A DNA stretch of 64,000 nucleotides, taken from contig NZ_CP101731.1 of assembly GCF_031202305.1 (NCBI RefSeq), positions 1,984,001 to 2,048,000 of the forward strand, read 5' to 3'. Positions 1 through 9,263 of this stretch are shown here, in pieces. The stretch comes from Pelagibacterium sp. 26DY04 (GTDB taxonomy: Bacteria > Pseudomonadota > Alphaproteobacteria > Rhizobiales > Devosiaceae). Made by a program: the position numbers and the translations under genes. Position 1 is the first letter of the stretch. Each line of letters begins with the position of its first letter. The notes beneath the pieces are model-generated. The model ran no database searches. It was not told the DNA's origin and was given only the letters and a program-made list of their open reading frames with translations.

Positions 1-1
1 A

Positions 2-454
2 AAGGTCAACGATCGGCTCATAGTGGCCGACCATATGATGGTCACCGCCGAAAGCTGCACCGGCGGACTAATCGCCGCTTCGCTCACCACGGTCGCCGGG
101 TCCTCGCGCATGCTCTATGGGGGGTTCGTAACCTACGATAACCGCGCCAAGACCGACTTGATCGACGTGCCGGCGGACCTTATCTCCGAGCACGGCGCCG
201 TCTCCGAACCGGTCGCGCGCGCCATGGCCGAAGGTGCGCTGCGCAAGGCCGGCGTCGATCTTGCGGTTTCGGTTACCGGCATCGCCGGTCCTGGCGGCGG
301 ATCGGAGGAAAAGCCCATCGGGCTTGTCCACTTTGCCGTGGCGACCAAGGAGCGCACGCTGCACCGAAAGGAAGAGTTCGGCGATCAGGGACGAGATATC
401 GTGCGCCAACTTTCCGTGCGGGTCGCGCTGGAAATGGTGCTGGATTCCTATTAG
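2..454 (+). CDS. CinA family protein (nicotinamide-nucleotide amidohydrolase domain), 5'-truncated by window edge
   Basis: CinA C-terminal amidase domain, which in characterised members deamidates nicotinamide mononucleotide to NaMN in pyridine-nucleotide salvage. The signature TAESCTGGLIAA is near the start, followed by YGGFVTYDNRAK and SVTGIAGPGGG, as in stand-alone CinA proteins of about 160 residues. A GTG at 23 is possible, but the frame stays open to the first base and family members have a helix before AESCTGG, so the true start is probably outside the window. The 3' end overlaps the convergent MAPEG gene by 4 bp. Confident on family, not on the start. Confidence 0.9.
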   Translation, partial: KVNDRLIVADHMMVTAESCTGGLIAASLTTVAGSSRMLYGGFVTYDNRAKTDLIDVPADLISEHGAVSEPVARAMAEGALRKAGVDLAVSVTGIAGPGGGSEEKPIGLVHFAVATKERTLHRKEEFGDQGRDIVRQLSVRVALEMVLDSY

Positions 455-846
455 GCGATCCAAAGAAACACTATTCTACCGAGTGCCCCGAACAACAATA
501 TCGACGTCACCAGGACCTGAGCCAAAAAGCCGGGATAACGTTTTTCGGGCGCTGCGAGATAACCGATAAAATAAGCGATCCGCGCCAAAATCCAGAGGGC
601 ACCCAAGACGGCAGCCCAGGTTACGCTCCAATATATGGCGAACAGCCACATGGCAGGGAGAAACACCAATGTCCATTCAATGGTGTTCATGTGACCGCGA
701 ACCGCGCGCTCGAGGCGAGGATCGCCGGACATTGCGGGGGCGAGGATACCGGTCTTCGCGTGCGTTCTCGCCACGGTCAGCGCCATGCCAAAGAGCGTAA
801 TGCCTACCAGCAGCGTTACGGTGGCAACCGGATAATAAACGTCCAT
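451..846 (-). CDS. MAPEG family membrane protein
   Basis: A 131-residue integral membrane protein of the MAPEG superfamily (membrane-associated, eicosanoid/glutathione metabolism type). About four hydrophobic segments are visible, and the family-like stretch ERAVRGHMNTIEW follows the first. I chose the ATG at 846 because GGAGG lies 8 nt upstream (855-859 on the complement); an ATG five codons earlier has no such site. Substrate is unknown: bacterial members are often annotated as glutathione-transferase-like without biochemical support. Convergent with cinA. Confidence 0.85.
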   Translation of the reverse strand: MDVYYPVATVTLLVGITLFGMALTVARTHAKTGILAPAMSGDPRLERAVRGHMNTIEWTLVFLPAMWLFAIYWSVTWAAVLGALWILARIAYFIGYLAAPEKRYPGFLAQVLVTSILLFGALGRIVFLWIA

Positions 847-942
847 ATCGATATCCTCCACGTCGGCTCATTGCTTCTGAGTCGGGCGAAGGATAACGGC
901 CATTCCCTCCCAAGCAATATTGTCTTTTTTGCATCCTCTCGC

Positions 943-996
943 TTGACTCACATATAGCTCGTCAGTTATTGGTCAAATCAATAGCTCACGAGTTAT
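943..996 (+). promoter_or_regulatory. Promoter and twin operator of the ArsR-type repressor
   Basis: Two 16-bp near-identical sites, ATAGCTCGTCAGTTAT (954-969) and ATAGCTCACGAGTTAT (981-996), start 27 bp apart. The second is an imperfect palindrome, ATAGCTC-2 bp-GAGTTAT. They follow a -35-like TTGACT (943-948) and end 5 bp before the regulator's ATG. This is the arrangement expected for autorepression by the ArsR protein encoded just downstream. The binding protein is inferred. Confidence 0.65.
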
Positions 997-1001
997 ACAT
1001 C

Positions 1002-1325
1002 ATGGATCAGCCGCACGACATTCTGTTCCGCACACTTGCCGATCCGACGCGACGGGCGATTTTTGAACGCTTGTGCCGCGATGGAGATACGACCGTCAGT
1101 GCCATCACCGCCATGGCCGGCATCTCACAGCCCGCCGTTTCCAAGCATCTTGGAATTTTGAAACGGGCCGGATTGGTTCGCGACCGTCAGCAAGGTCGCC
1201 AAACCCACTACAGTGCCGAATTTGCTGCCCTAAAGCCCCTGGTCGACTGGACGAAGGACATGACCAGCTTCTGGGAAAGTCGGTTCGACGATCTCGAGGA
1301 TTTACTGAAAAGGATGGACCAATGA
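1002..1325 (+). CDS. ArsR/SmtB family winged-helix transcriptional regulator
   Basis: A 107-residue ArsR-family regulator. The N-terminus ILFRTLADPTRRAIFERL is typical of the metal-independent subgroup often paired with SRPBCC proteins, and the recognition helix region is ISQPAVSKHLGILKRAGLV. No cysteine metal-binding motif is visible. The ATG at 1002 is preferred over the GTG at 969, because the upstream stretch contains the operator-like repeats and does not resemble the family. Its stop overlaps the next gene's start (ATGA). It probably represses itself and the following three small genes. Confidence 0.92.
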   Translation: MDQPHDILFRTLADPTRRAIFERLCRDGDTTVSAITAMAGISQPAVSKHLGILKRAGLVRDRQQGRQTHYSAEFAALKPLVDWTKDMTSFWESRFDDLEDLLKRMDQ

Positions 1326-1750
1326 CCCAGGCATCAACCGAAACGCTCTCCGTGGTGGTCGAGCGGGATATCCCCTACCCTCCCGAAAAGATCTGGCGAG
1401 CGCTGACCCAGCCACACCTGATCTCCGAATGGCTGATGAAGAACGATTTCAATGCCTCGGTGGGCCACAAGTTCAATCTGTCGGGGGATTGGGGCGGCGT
1501 GGACTGCGAAGTGCTGACCGTCGAGCCGCACAAGACGCTGTCCTATACGTGGGACTACAATCACGAAGATCCGACCTATGCCCTCAAAAGCGTGGTGACC
1601 TTTACGCTCACCCCTGCGGGCGACGGTACGCAATTGCGCATGGAACAGGTCGGCTTCCGTCCCGATCAGAAGCAGGCTTTCGGCGGCGCCAAGGTCGGGT
1701 GGCGGCAGAACCTCGAGAACCTCGAAAAAGTCGTCAGCCAATTGGATTGA
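1322..1750 (+). CDS. SRPBCC domain-containing protein (AHSA1-like)
   Basis: A 142-residue START/SRPBCC fold protein of the Aha1-C-like type. VERDIPYPPEKIWRALT begins the domain, and the C-terminal helix is GGAKVGWRQNLENLEKVV. Members bind hydrophobic ligands in a deep cavity, but the ligand is unknown here. The start overlaps the arsR stop by 4 bp, so the two are translationally coupled, a common pairing in Hyphomicrobiales and other bacteria. Confidence 0.9.
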   Translation: MTQASTETLSVVVERDIPYPPEKIWRALTQPHLISEWLMKNDFNASVGHKFNLSGDWGGVDCEVLTVEPHKTLSYTWDYNHEDPTYALKSVVTFTLTPAGDGTQLRMEQVGFRPDQKQAFGGAKVGWRQNLENLEKVVSQLD

Positions 1751-1802
1751 GCACATGATCGAGCGAACAAGTGTCCGCTCACCAAAGTATCGGAGGTTTT
1801 CC

Positions 1803-2021
1803 TTGAGCAAATGGATTCGCCAGATTCACCGCTGGCTTTCGATCATCTTCACCATCACCGTCGCGGCGATCTTCATCATGCTCGGAGTTGGCATGGAGCC
1901 GGCCGAATGGATCTATTACACTCCGCTGCCGCCGCTGTTCCTGCTGCTTGCCACGGGGCTCTATATGTTCGTGCTGCCGCATGCGGTAAGGTGGCGCGCC
2001 GGTCGTCAGACCGGTGTTTGA
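1803..2021 (+). CDS. Small two-segment membrane protein
   Basis: A 72-residue protein with two hydrophobic segments (about residues 10-28 and 38-55) separated by a short loop with GMEPAEWIYY. The N-terminus SKWIRQIHRWLSI is basic and amphipathic. I prefer the TTG at 1803, with GGAGG at 1792-1796; an ATG at 1755 is the alternative and adds 16 residues. Position between the SRPBCC and DUF1801 genes suggests the same transcript. Function unknown. Confidence 0.7.
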   Translation: MSKWIRQIHRWLSIIFTITVAAIFIMLGVGMEPAEWIYYTPLPPLFLLLATGLYMFVLPHAVRWRAGRQTGV

Positions 2022-2038
2022 GTGAGGGAGAAGAGAGG

Positions 2039-2434
2039 ATGGCTCAAGACGCAGCGGAAGCCTCGCGGCTGATCGACGGCAGGATCAGCGATCTGGGCGA
2101 TTGGCGCGGCGAAAAGCTTGCCAAGGTTCGGGCGCTCATCAAAGAGGTCGAGCCCGAGGTGGTGGAGGAATGGAAGTGGCGCGGGGTTCCGGTGTGGTCG
2201 CATAACGGAACGCTGTTCACCGGCGAGAGCTACAAAAATTACATCAAGCTCACTTTCGCCAAAGGGGCTTCCCTTGACGATCCGACTGGTCTGTTCAATT
2301 CCAGCCTCGACGGCAACACCCGCCGGGCCATCGACATTTCCGAAGGTGACGAGATCGACGAGGAAGCGTTGAAGGCACTGTTCCGTTCAGCCGTCGAACT
2401 CAACGGCACCAAGGGAACACGCCGGAAAGCCTAA
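2039..2434 (+). CDS. DUF1801 domain-containing protein (YdhG-like)
   Basis: A 131-residue DUF1801 protein. The recognisable stretch runs from LAKVRALIKEVEPEVVEEW through WSHNGTLFTGESYKNYIKL, and the C-terminus is basic (GTKGTRRKA). The fold is related to bacterial frataxin/YdhG-type proteins, with no agreed function. The ATG at 2039 follows GAGAGG. Probably the last gene of the arsR-led cluster; it overlaps the convergent COQ10-like gene by 4 bp. Confidence 0.85.
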   Translation: MAQDAAEASRLIDGRISDLGDWRGEKLAKVRALIKEVEPEVVEEWKWRGVPVWSHNGTLFTGESYKNYIKLTFAKGASLDDPTGLFNSSLDGNTRRAIDISEGDEIDEEALKALFRSAVELNGTKGTRRKA

Positions 2435-2880
2435 TCCTGCGCACCGCCGTAGCGGCGGTGCGCCTCAGCGACGAAGGCGTCGATGATTTCTTCCTGCTTG
2501 GCGGCAAAAGCCGGCTCGGCCACAGCGCGCAACAGGGGATTGGCAATCGCGAAGTCTATATCGAAGCGAATGGACGTGCCCTGCCCCGTCTCAGTGAAAC
2601 GCCATATGCTGTCGAGATGGGAAAACGGTCCGTCGACAGCGCGGGCGCGCAGGGTGCAGGCTTCCCTATCGACCTCGATGCGGCTTGTATAAGCCTGAGC
2701 GATCGGACCGAACTTGATGTGCATACGGGCATCGAAGCGCGTTTGCGGCGCGTCGGCGCTGCGGCGTACATCCATGCGTTCGCAATGAGGAATGAAATCG
2801 GGATAAGTGTCGACATCGGCCACGAGCGCAAGCATCTGCGCCGCCGAATGCGGGACGAAACGCTCGAAGGTCTTTTTCAT
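2431..2880 (-). CDS. COQ10/RatA-type SRPBCC protein (ubiquinone-binding)
   Basis: A 149-residue SRPBCC protein of the COQ10/RatA type. The stretches VDTYPDFIPHCERMDV and GPFSHLDSIWRF match the family that chaperones ubiquinone for respiration. The ATG at 2880 overlaps the lipA stop by one base (TGATG), so it is coupled to lipA, the usual alphaproteobacterial order. The old toxin label RatA is unlikely to apply. The ligand is inferred from the family. Confidence 0.88.
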   Translation of the reverse strand: MKKTFERFVPHSAAQMLALVADVDTYPDFIPHCERMDVRRSADAPQTRFDARMHIKFGPIAQAYTSRIEVDREACTLRARAVDGPFSHLDSIWRFTETGQGTSIRFDIDFAIANPLLRAVAEPAFAAKQEEIIDAFVAEAHRRYGGAQD

Positions 2881-3839
2881 CAAGTCAGACCGAGCCTTGC
2901 CTGACGGGCCTTGCGCAGTTCGGCGAAATCCTCGCCGGCATGGTGTGAGGAGCGGGTGAGCGGGCTCGACGACACCAGCAGGAATCCCTTTGTCTTGGCG
3001 ATGGTCGCGTAGGACTTGAATTCCTCGGGCGTCACGTATTTTTCCACCTTGTGGTGCTTGCGAGTGGGCTGCAGGTATTGGCCGATGGTTAGGAAATCGA
3101 CATCGGCAATGCGCAAATCGTCCATCAACTGCAGCACTTCATTGCGGGTTTCGCCCAGCCCGACCATGATGCCGGACTTGGTGAACATCTGCGGATCGAT
3201 CTCCTTGACCCGCTGCAACAGGCGGATGGAGTGGAAGTAGCGCGCACCCGGACGGACCGTGAGATATTTTGACGGAACGGTCTCAAGGTTGTGATTGAAG
3301 ACATCGGGCTTGGCGGCGACGACGATTTCGAGCGCGCCTTCCTTGCGAAGGAAGTCGGGCGTGAGGATTTCGATCGTCGTACGCGGGTTGCGGGCCCGGA
3401 TGGCGAGGATAACGTCGGCGAAGTGTTGCGCACCGCCATCGGCCAGATCGTCGCGGTCGACCGAGGTGATGACCACATGTTCAAGCCCAAGCTTTTCGAC
3501 GGCCTTGGCGACGTTTTCGGGTTCGTTGGGATCGAGCGCGGTCGGCAGGCCGGTGCGCACGTTGCAGAAGGCGCAGGCTCGGGTGCAGATCTCGCCCATG
3601 ATCATCATGGTGGCGTGCTTCTTGCTCCAACACTCACCGATATTGGGGCAGCCGGCTTCCTCGCAGACGGTGACCAGACCATGCTTGCGGACAATTTCCT
3701 GGGTTTCGCGGTAGACCGGCGAACCGGGCGCCTTGACCCGGATCCATTCGGGCTTGCGCAGCATCTCGGTATCGGGCCGCTTTGCCTTTTCCGGATGGCG
3801 GGCGGCCTGACGTGCCGCCGTGTCGAGAAGCGTTACCAT
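2880..3839 (-). CDS. lipA: Lipoyl synthase
   Basis: Radical-SAM enzyme that inserts two sulfurs into octanoylated E2 and H-protein domains. The auxiliary cluster motif [13 protein letters not shown] and the radical SAM CxxxCxxC motif (CTRACAFC) are present, with the C-terminal serine in [14 protein letters not shown], the family's third cluster ligand region. At 319 residues it is normal length. It sits downstream of the pyruvate dehydrogenase genes whose lipoyl domains it modifies, and is coupled to the COQ10-like gene. Confidence 0.98.
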   Translation of the reverse strand: MVTLLDTAARQAARHPEKAKRPDTEMLRKPEWIRVKAPGSPVYRETQEIVRKHGLVTVCEEAGCPNIGECWSKKHATMMIMGEICTRACAFCNVRTGLPTALDPNEPENVAKAVEKLGLEHVVITSVDRDDLADGGAQHFADVILAIRARNPRTTIEILTPDFLRKEGALEIVVAAKPDVFNHNLETVPSKYLTVRPGARYFHSIRLLQRVKEIDPQMFTKSGIMVGLGETRNEVLQLMDDLRIADVDFLTIGQYLQPTRKHHKVEKYVTPEEFKSYATIAKTKGFLLVSSSPLTRSSHHAGEDFAELRKARQARLGLT

Positions 3840-3924
3840 ATCTGCCCCTGGGTCATCTCATAGCTTCATCAAAGCTAAGGAAACGACGCTGTGTTCTTGT
3901 TCTATCGCCCCTATGGAGCGTGCC

Positions 3925-3947
3925 GGCCGCGCCGAAAGGGCGCGGCC
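3925..3947 (-). terminator. GC-rich hairpin downstream of the GlsB-type gene
   Basis: A perfect 9-bp stem GGCCGCGCC / GGCGCGGCC with a 5-nt loop begins about 10 bp past the stop of the small membrane gene on the minus strand. No clear T-run follows, so it may be a weak or Rho-assisted terminator, or simply a transcript-stabilising hairpin. Confidence 0.4.
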
Positions 3948-3956
3948 GCATGAGAG

Positions 3957-4208
3957 TTACGTTCGTCCGCGGATCATACGGCCGATCCAGATGAGGATGC
4001 AGGCGCCAATGACGCCGGCGATCAAATTGCCGATCCAGCCGGCAAAATTGATGCCGAAGATCGCAAGGATGGCATTGGCGACGATGGCGCCGACAATACC
4101 GAGAATGATGTTCATCAAAAGATTTTGGTCAGAACCCATAATCTTTTCGGCAATCCATCCGGCAATGCCGCCAATGATGATTGCGCCTATCCAACCTACA
4201 CCTTCCAT
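3957..4208 (-). CDS. GlsB/YeaQ/YmgE family stress-response membrane protein
   Basis: An 83-residue protein of the transglycosylase-associated family. Three glycine-rich hydrophobic segments are visible: GAIIIGGIAGWIAEKIMG, then NIILGIVGAIVANAIL, then WIGNLIAGVIGACILIWIG. Family members are stress-induced, but their activity is unproven. The ATG at 4208 follows a GGAG site. It is monocistronic between lpd and lipA, with its own hairpin downstream. Confidence 0.9.
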   Translation of the reverse strand: MEGVGWIGAIIIGGIAGWIAEKIMGSDQNLLMNIILGIVGAIVANAILAIFGINFAGWIGNLIAGVIGACILIWIGRMIRGRT

Positions 4209-4347
4209 ACTGGCTCTCCAATTGGGTTATGGACGATGGGTCAATGCATTCGACTTGCGTTTGGATGCATCGACCTGATGTCGGGGTTTCCTCCTCCGAC
4301 ATCAAGACCATAGCACGGAGCGGTGAGTCTGGGCGATCCGTGCCTTT

Positions 4348-5787
4348 TTAGATGTTCAGCGCCTGACCATAGGCGTCCAACACGCTTTCCTTCATGGTTT
4401 CCGAAAGGGTCGGATGCGGGAAGATGGTGTGCATCAACTCTTCCTCGGTGGTTTCCAGGTTCATGGCGACCACGAACCCCTGGATCAGTTCGGTGACTTC
4501 GGCGCCGATCATGTGGGCGCCCAGGAGTTCGCCTGTCTTCTTGTCGAAGATGGTTTTGACGAGGCCGTCGGGCTCGCCCAGAGCAATGGCCTTGCCATTG
4601 CCCACGAAGGGGAAGCGGCCGATGCGGATGTCGCGGCCCAGTTCCTTGGCCTTGGCTTCGGTGAGGCCGACGCTGGCGACCTGGGGCTCGCAATAGGTGC
4701 AGCCGGGGATTTTCGATTTATCGAGGCCGTGGACAGTCTTGCCGGCGATGGTTTCGACGGCAATGACGGCCTCGTGCTCGGCCTTGTGGGCAAGCATGGG
4801 GGGACCGGCGACATCGCCGATGGCCCAAATGCCTTCCACATTGGTGCGGCCGTGATCGTCGACGACGATGACACCGCGATCGATCTTCACGCCCGCTTTC
4901 TCAAGGCCGAGATTTTCGGAATTGGCCTGTACGCCAACGGCGGAGATCAGCACGTCGGCCTTGATCTCCTTCTTGTCGCCGCTCTTGAGCTCGACATGGG
5001 CGGTGATGCCGTCCTTGGTCTTGTCCACCTTGCCGACCTTGGCATCGGTCAGGATCTGGATGCCGCGCTTTTCGAAGCGCTTGCGAGCAAGGCCGGCGAT
5101 CTCGGCGTCTTCGACCGGCATGATCTGCGGCAGCAGTTCGATGACGGTGACCTCGGCGCCCAGCGAGCGATAGAAGGAGGCGAATTCGATGCCGATGGCG
5201 CCCGAGCCCATGACGGCCACCGATTTTGGCATCCTGGCGGGCTTCAGCGCCTCGAAATAGGTCCAGATCTTCTCCCCATCCGGCTCGATGCCGGGCAGGA
5301 CGCGCGGACGGGCGCCCGTGGCGACGATGATGTTCCTGGCTTTGTACGTGCCCTCGCCCAGCGTCGTCTTGGGCTTGGGGTGCTGGGGTTCGACAGGCTT
5401 CTTTTTCGTTGCCGCGACGGTGACTTCACCGGGCTTGGTGATGGTGGCTTCGCCCCAAATGATATCGATCTTGTTCTTTTTCATCAGGAACTGCACGCCA
5501 TCGTTCATGCGGCCCGCGATGCCGCGCGAGCGCTTGACGATGGCGTCGAGATCGAAATCGAACTGATCGGCTTTGAGGCCATAATCCTTGGCATGGGACA
5601 TGTGGCCATAGATTTCGGCCGAGCGCAGAAGCGCCTTGGTGGGGATGCAGCCCCAGTTCGAGCAGATGCCGGCCATGTGTTCGCGCTCCACGATGGCCGC
5701 CTTGAGACCGAGCTGCGAGGCACGGATGGCCGCGATGTAGCCGCCGGGACCGGCACCGATCACGATGATATCGTATTGATCCGCCAT
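4348..5787 (-). CDS. lpd: Dihydrolipoyl dehydrogenase (E3 of pyruvate dehydrogenase)
   Basis: A 479-residue flavoprotein disulfide reductase that reoxidises dihydrolipoyl groups of E2 with NAD+. The N-terminal FAD motif is GAGPGGYIAAIRA and the redox disulfide is in CSNWGCIPTK. The NAD motif is VMGSGAIGIEFASFY, and the C-terminal catalytic His-Glu pair is in HPTLSE. The insert near residue 130 (TKKKPVEPQHPKPKTTLGEG) is typical of the PDH-type E3 in this order. It lies downstream of pdhABC. Confidence 0.97.
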   Translation of the reverse strand: MADQYDIIVIGAGPGGYIAAIRASQLGLKAAIVEREHMAGICSNWGCIPTKALLRSAEIYGHMSHAKDYGLKADQFDFDLDAIVKRSRGIAGRMNDGVQFLMKKNKIDIIWGEATITKPGEVTVAATKKKPVEPQHPKPKTTLGEGTYKARNIIVATGARPRVLPGIEPDGEKIWTYFEALKPARMPKSVAVMGSGAIGIEFASFYRSLGAEVTVIELLPQIMPVEDAEIAGLARKRFEKRGIQILTDAKVGKVDKTKDGITAHVELKSGDKKEIKADVLISAVGVQANSENLGLEKAGVKIDRGVIVVDDHGRTNVEGIWAIGDVAGPPMLAHKAEHEAVIAVETIAGKTVHGLDKSKIPGCTYCEPQVASVGLTEAKAKELGRDIRIGRFPFVGNGKAIALGEPDGLVKTIFDKKTGELLGAHMIGAEVTELIQGFVVAMNLETTEEELMHTIFPHPTLSETMKESVLDAYGQALNI

Positions 5788-5810
5788 GGCTTTCCTCTTG
5801 TTGTTCCGGG

Positions 5811-6452
5811 CTAGAGCCCGAGCATGTCTTTAACGATCGGCGCGAGAGCATCGCCGATGGCGCGGGTATTGGGGGCGTCGAGATGAACGCCATCGGCCGG
5901 CGAGGCCTTGGAGACGGTCGCCGCGTCGAAGAAGCGGCAGCCCGTTTCCTCGGCAACGCGTTGATAATGGGTGGCAAGCTGCCGGCTTTCGGCGATCATC
6001 TGGCCGAAATTGGGATCCAGCGCAGGTGCGGCGGTTTCGATGCAATGGGGCGGAGAAACCAGCACGACCTGGGGCGCCGGCGTTGCTGCCCATGGGAACG
6101 TTCGAACGATCTCCACAAGGCGCCGCATGCCGCGGGCGGCGCTGAAGGCGCTGCCGCAGATGTGGGATTTCATGTCGTTGGTGCCCAGCATGACGACGAC
6201 GGCATCGAGCGGCTCATGGCTCGCCAGAAGCGTCGGCAGGACACGGGCTCCGTTGCGGTCGGACGGCGAGGCGAAGTCGTCGAACACCGTTGTCCGGCCG
6301 CCCAGGCCCTCGGCTATGACACGAGCCTTGCCGCCGAGGCCGGCTTCGAGCCGGGTCGGCCAGCGGTCCTCATAAGCATGGCGCCGACCCTGGACGACGG
6401 GGTCGGTGCCGAAGGTGAGGCTGTCGCCGAAGGCGAGGATGGTTTTCATCAT
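5811..6452 (-). CDS. SGNH/GDSL hydrolase (arylesterase-like)
   Basis: A 213-residue SGNH-fold esterase. Block I is FGDSLTFG with the nucleophilic serine, the oxyanion Gly and Asn are in GLGGRTT and GTNDMK, and block V is DGVH with the catalytic Asp/His pair. The start is 6452 or the adjacent ATG at 6449; AAGGAG precedes both. No signal peptide, so it is likely cytoplasmic. It lies between the E2 and E3 genes with short gaps and is probably cotranscribed with them. Natural substrate unknown. Confidence 0.92.
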   Translation of the reverse strand: MMKTILAFGDSLTFGTDPVVQGRRHAYEDRWPTRLEAGLGGKARVIAEGLGGRTTVFDDFASPSDRNGARVLPTLLASHEPLDAVVVMLGTNDMKSHICGSAFSAARGMRRLVEIVRTFPWAATPAPQVVLVSPPHCIETAAPALDPNFGQMIAESRQLATHYQRVAEETGCRFFDAATVSKASPADGVHLDAPNTRAIGDALAPIVKDMLGL

Positions 6453-6463
6453 CCTCTCCTTGT

Positions 6464-7822
6464 TCAAGCCAGCATCATCACAGGTGTTTCGATCAGCTTC
6501 CTGAACGCCGCCAGCAGTTCGGCGCCTAGAGCGCCGTCGACGGAGCGGTGGTCGCAAGAGAGGGTGACGGTCATGAACTGGCCGGTCTTGACCTGGCCCT
6601 TTTCGGCGTAGACGCGCTCTTCACCTGCCCCTACCGCAAGGATCGTGCCGTGGGGCGGGTTGATGACGGCGCCGAAGTGCTTGACGCCGTACATGCCGAG
6701 GTTGGAAACCGCGGTCGAACCGCCCTGATATTCGTGCGGGGCAAGCTTCTTGTTGCGCGCGCGGGTGGCGAGATCCTTCACCTCGTCCGAGATCTGGCGC
6801 AGGGTCTTTTGGTCGCAGGACTTGACGACGGGCGTGAAGAGACCGCCGGGAACGGCAACGGCGACGGCGACATCGGAGCGGTGGTGGTAGAGGATGGCGT
6901 CGCCCGCCCAGGTGGCATTGGCCTGCGGCACCTGCTGGAGCGCGATGGCCCACGCCTTCATGATGAAGTCGTTAACCGAGAGCTTGTAAGCTGGCTTGCC
7001 GTCCTTGTCCTTGGGCGCCGCTGCGTTGATCTCCTCGCGGGCCTTCATCAGATCGTCGATGCGGCAATCGATGGTGAGATAGAAGTGCGGGACGGTCTGC
7101 TTGGACTCCGTGAGGCGCGCCGCGACGGTCTTGCGCATGCCATCGGCCGGGACGAGGTCGTAGGTGCCCTCCTCGTACATGGCGAGAACCTGGTTCTTGC
7201 CAAGACCTGCTGCGAGCTGAGCCCCCTGCGCAGGTGCGGCGGAGGGCTTGGAGGGAACACCATCCTTTTTCGCCTTCTCGATATCGGCCTTGACGACGCG
7301 GCCTTTGGGACCGGAGCCCGAGATAGCGGAGAGATCGATGTTGGCTTCCTTGGCGAGACGACGAGCCAGTGGGGAGGCGAAGATGCGGTTGCCGTCGGTC
7401 TTGGGCGCCGGCAGCGGCTCAGGAGCTGGTTTAGCATCCGAGCTTGAAGACGGGGCCTTTGGCGTGCCCTCGGCTTTGGCTTCGGCTTTTTCGTCCGCTT
7501 GGCTGACCTTGGGCGCCTCTTCCGACTTCTCAACCTCGGCTTGGCCGGACGAGGTATCGCCAATGTCGTCGGCGTCTTCGCCCTCTTCGAGTAGCACTGC
7601 GATGACGGCGTTGACCTTGACGTTTTCCGAGCCCTCGGCAACCAGGATCTTGCCGATGGTGCCTTCGTCGACGGCTTCCACTTCCATGGTCGCCTTATCG
7701 GTTTCGATTTCGGCGATCACGTCACCGGAGGAGACGGTGTCGCCCTCCTTGACGTGCCATTTGGCGAGGGTCCCCTCCTCCATGGTGGGCGAGAGGGCGG
7801 GCATGGTGATGTTGATGGGCAT
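6464..7822 (-). CDS. pdhC: Dihydrolipoamide acetyltransferase (E2 of pyruvate dehydrogenase)
   Basis: A 452-residue E2 core enzyme. The lipoyl domain (residues 1-80) has its modified lysine in [14 protein letters not shown] Pro/Ala/Lys-rich linker leads to the E3-binding domain with [16 protein letters not shown] (about 147-185). The catalytic domain ends with the active-site histidine motif [20 protein letters not shown] precedes the ATG, and the gene is 12 bp downstream of pdhB. Confidence 0.97.
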   Translation of the reverse strand: MPINITMPALSPTMEEGTLAKWHVKEGDTVSSGDVIAEIETDKATMEVEAVDEGTIGKILVAEGSENVKVNAVIAVLLEEGEDADDIGDTSSGQAEVEKSEEAPKVSQADEKAEAKAEGTPKAPSSSSDAKPAPEPLPAPKTDGNRIFASPLARRLAKEANIDLSAISGSGPKGRVVKADIEKAKKDGVPSKPSAAPAQGAQLAAGLGKNQVLAMYEEGTYDLVPADGMRKTVAARLTESKQTVPHFYLTIDCRIDDLMKAREEINAAAPKDKDGKPAYKLSVNDFIMKAWAIALQQVPQANATWAGDAILYHHRSDVAVAVAVPGGLFTPVVKSCDQKTLRQISDEVKDLATRARNKKLAPHEYQGGSTAVSNLGMYGVKHFGAVINPPHGTILAVGAGEERVYAEKGQVKTGQFMTVTLSCDHRSVDGALGAELLAAFRKLIETPVMMLA

Positions 7823-7834
7823 CCGATGCCTCCC

Positions 7835-9241
7835 TTAGCTGCGGTAGGTGACGGCGTTGACGGCGGCGATCACCTCGTCGACGCTCGGGAGCGCCAGCTT
7901 TTCGAGGTTGGCGGCGTAAGGCATGGGAACGTCCTTGCCGGTGACGCGGGTCACGGGCGCATCTAGATAGTCGAAGGCGCGCTCCATGAGGCGGGCGGCG
8001 ATTTCCGAGCCGATGCCGCCCTGAGGCCAGCCCTCTTCGACGGTGACGCAGCGGCCGGTCTTTTTGACCGACTCGATCACCGTATCGATATCCAGCGGAC
8101 GAAGCGTGCGCAGATCGATCAGTTCCACATCGACGCCGGCGGCGACCAGTTTTTCGGTGGCCTGCGTGGCGTAGCGCATGCCCATTGAGAACGAAACGAT
8201 GGTCACGTCCTTACCCTCACGGGCGATACGTGCCTTACCGATGGGGAGGACGAAGTCATCCATCTTGGGCACTTCGCCGGTCGAACCGTAGAGGATCTCG
8301 TTTTCGAGAAAGACGACAGGGTTCGGCGAGCGAATGGCGGCCTTGAGCAGCCCCTTGGCGTCGGCCGCGGTATAGGGAGCGATGACCGTCAGGCCGGGGA
8401 TGTGGCTGTACCAAGCCGAATAATCCTGGCTGTGCTGGGCGGCCACGCGGGCGGCGGCTCCGTTCGGGCCACGGAATACCATGGGCGCAGTCACCTGCCC
8501 GCCCGACATGTAGAGCTGCTTGGCGGCAGAGTTGATGATCTGGTCGATGGCCTGCATGGCGAAATTCCAGGTCATGAACTCGACAATCGGCTTGAGGCCG
8601 GCGAAAGCGGCACCGACGCCGAGGCCGGCAAAGCCGTGCTCGGTGATGGGCGTGTCGATCACGCGTTCCTTGCCGAATTCCTGCAGCAACCCCTGGGTGA
8701 CCTTATAGGCACCCTGGTACTCGGCGACTTCTTCGCCCATGACGAAGACGTCCTTGTCGGCGCGCATTTCCTCAGCCATGGCGTCGCGAAGCGCTTCGCG
8801 CACCGTCATGGTGACCATTTCGACATCGTCGGGGATATCGGGATCATTCTGCGGCTTGAACTGAGGCGCAGCGGGTGCATCGACGGCTTTGGTGGTCGGC
8901 TGGGACTTGTTCTCGACAGCGTCGGAATAACCGGGCTTTTCGGATTCCTTGGGTTCGTCAGGGCCAATCTCGGGTTCGGGAACGGCGCTGGCGTCTTCGC
9001 CTTCGGCGACGAGCGCGGCGATCGGGGTGTTGACCTTCACGCTTTCGGTGCCCTCGGCAACGAAGATCTTGGCGATGATCCCTTCATCGACAGCTTCCAC
9101 TTCCATGGTGGCCTTATCGGTCTCGATTTCGGCCAGGACATCGCCGGGCGCGACCTTGTCGCCTTCCTTGACGACCCATTTGGCAAGCTTGCCCTCTTCC
9201 ATGGTGGGCGAGAGCGCGGGCATCAGAATATCGGTAGCCAT
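7835..9241 (-). CDS. pdhB: Pyruvate dehydrogenase E1 beta subunit with N-terminal lipoyl domain
   Basis: A 468-residue E1-beta. The first 80 residues are a complete lipoyl domain (lysine in [13 protein letters not shown]), then an acidic linker to about residue 140, then the transketolase-like pyrimidine and C-terminal domains ([47 protein letters not shown]). A lipoyl domain on E1-beta is a known alphaproteobacterial feature. It lies 22 bp after pdhA, with a clear AGGAGA site. Confidence 0.97.
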   Translation of the reverse strand: MATDILMPALSPTMEEGKLAKWVVKEGDKVAPGDVLAEIETDKATMEVEAVDEGIIAKIFVAEGTESVKVNTPIAALVAEGEDASAVPEPEIGPDEPKESEKPGYSDAVENKSQPTTKAVDAPAAPQFKPQNDPDIPDDVEMVTMTVREALRDAMAEEMRADKDVFVMGEEVAEYQGAYKVTQGLLQEFGKERVIDTPITEHGFAGLGVGAAFAGLKPIVEFMTWNFAMQAIDQIINSAAKQLYMSGGQVTAPMVFRGPNGAAARVAAQHSQDYSAWYSHIPGLTVIAPYTAADAKGLLKAAIRSPNPVVFLENEILYGSTGEVPKMDDFVLPIGKARIAREGKDVTIVSFSMGMRYATQATEKLVAAGVDVELIDLRTLRPLDIDTVIESVKKTGRCVTVEEGWPQGGIGSEIAARLMERAFDYLDAPVTRVTGKDVPMPYAANLEKLALPSVDEVIAAVNAVTYRS

Positions 9242-9263
9242 ATGTTTTCTCCTGGGCCTGCGC

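Noticed and set aside
4313..4349. Terminator at the end of lpd
   Set aside because: The GCACGGA/TCCGTGC stem has its T-run on the plus strand, the wrong direction for lpd, and the loop is long.
4414..5814. A 466-codon open frame opposite lpd
   Set aside because: Shadow of dihydrolipoyl dehydrogenase; no recognisable protein features.
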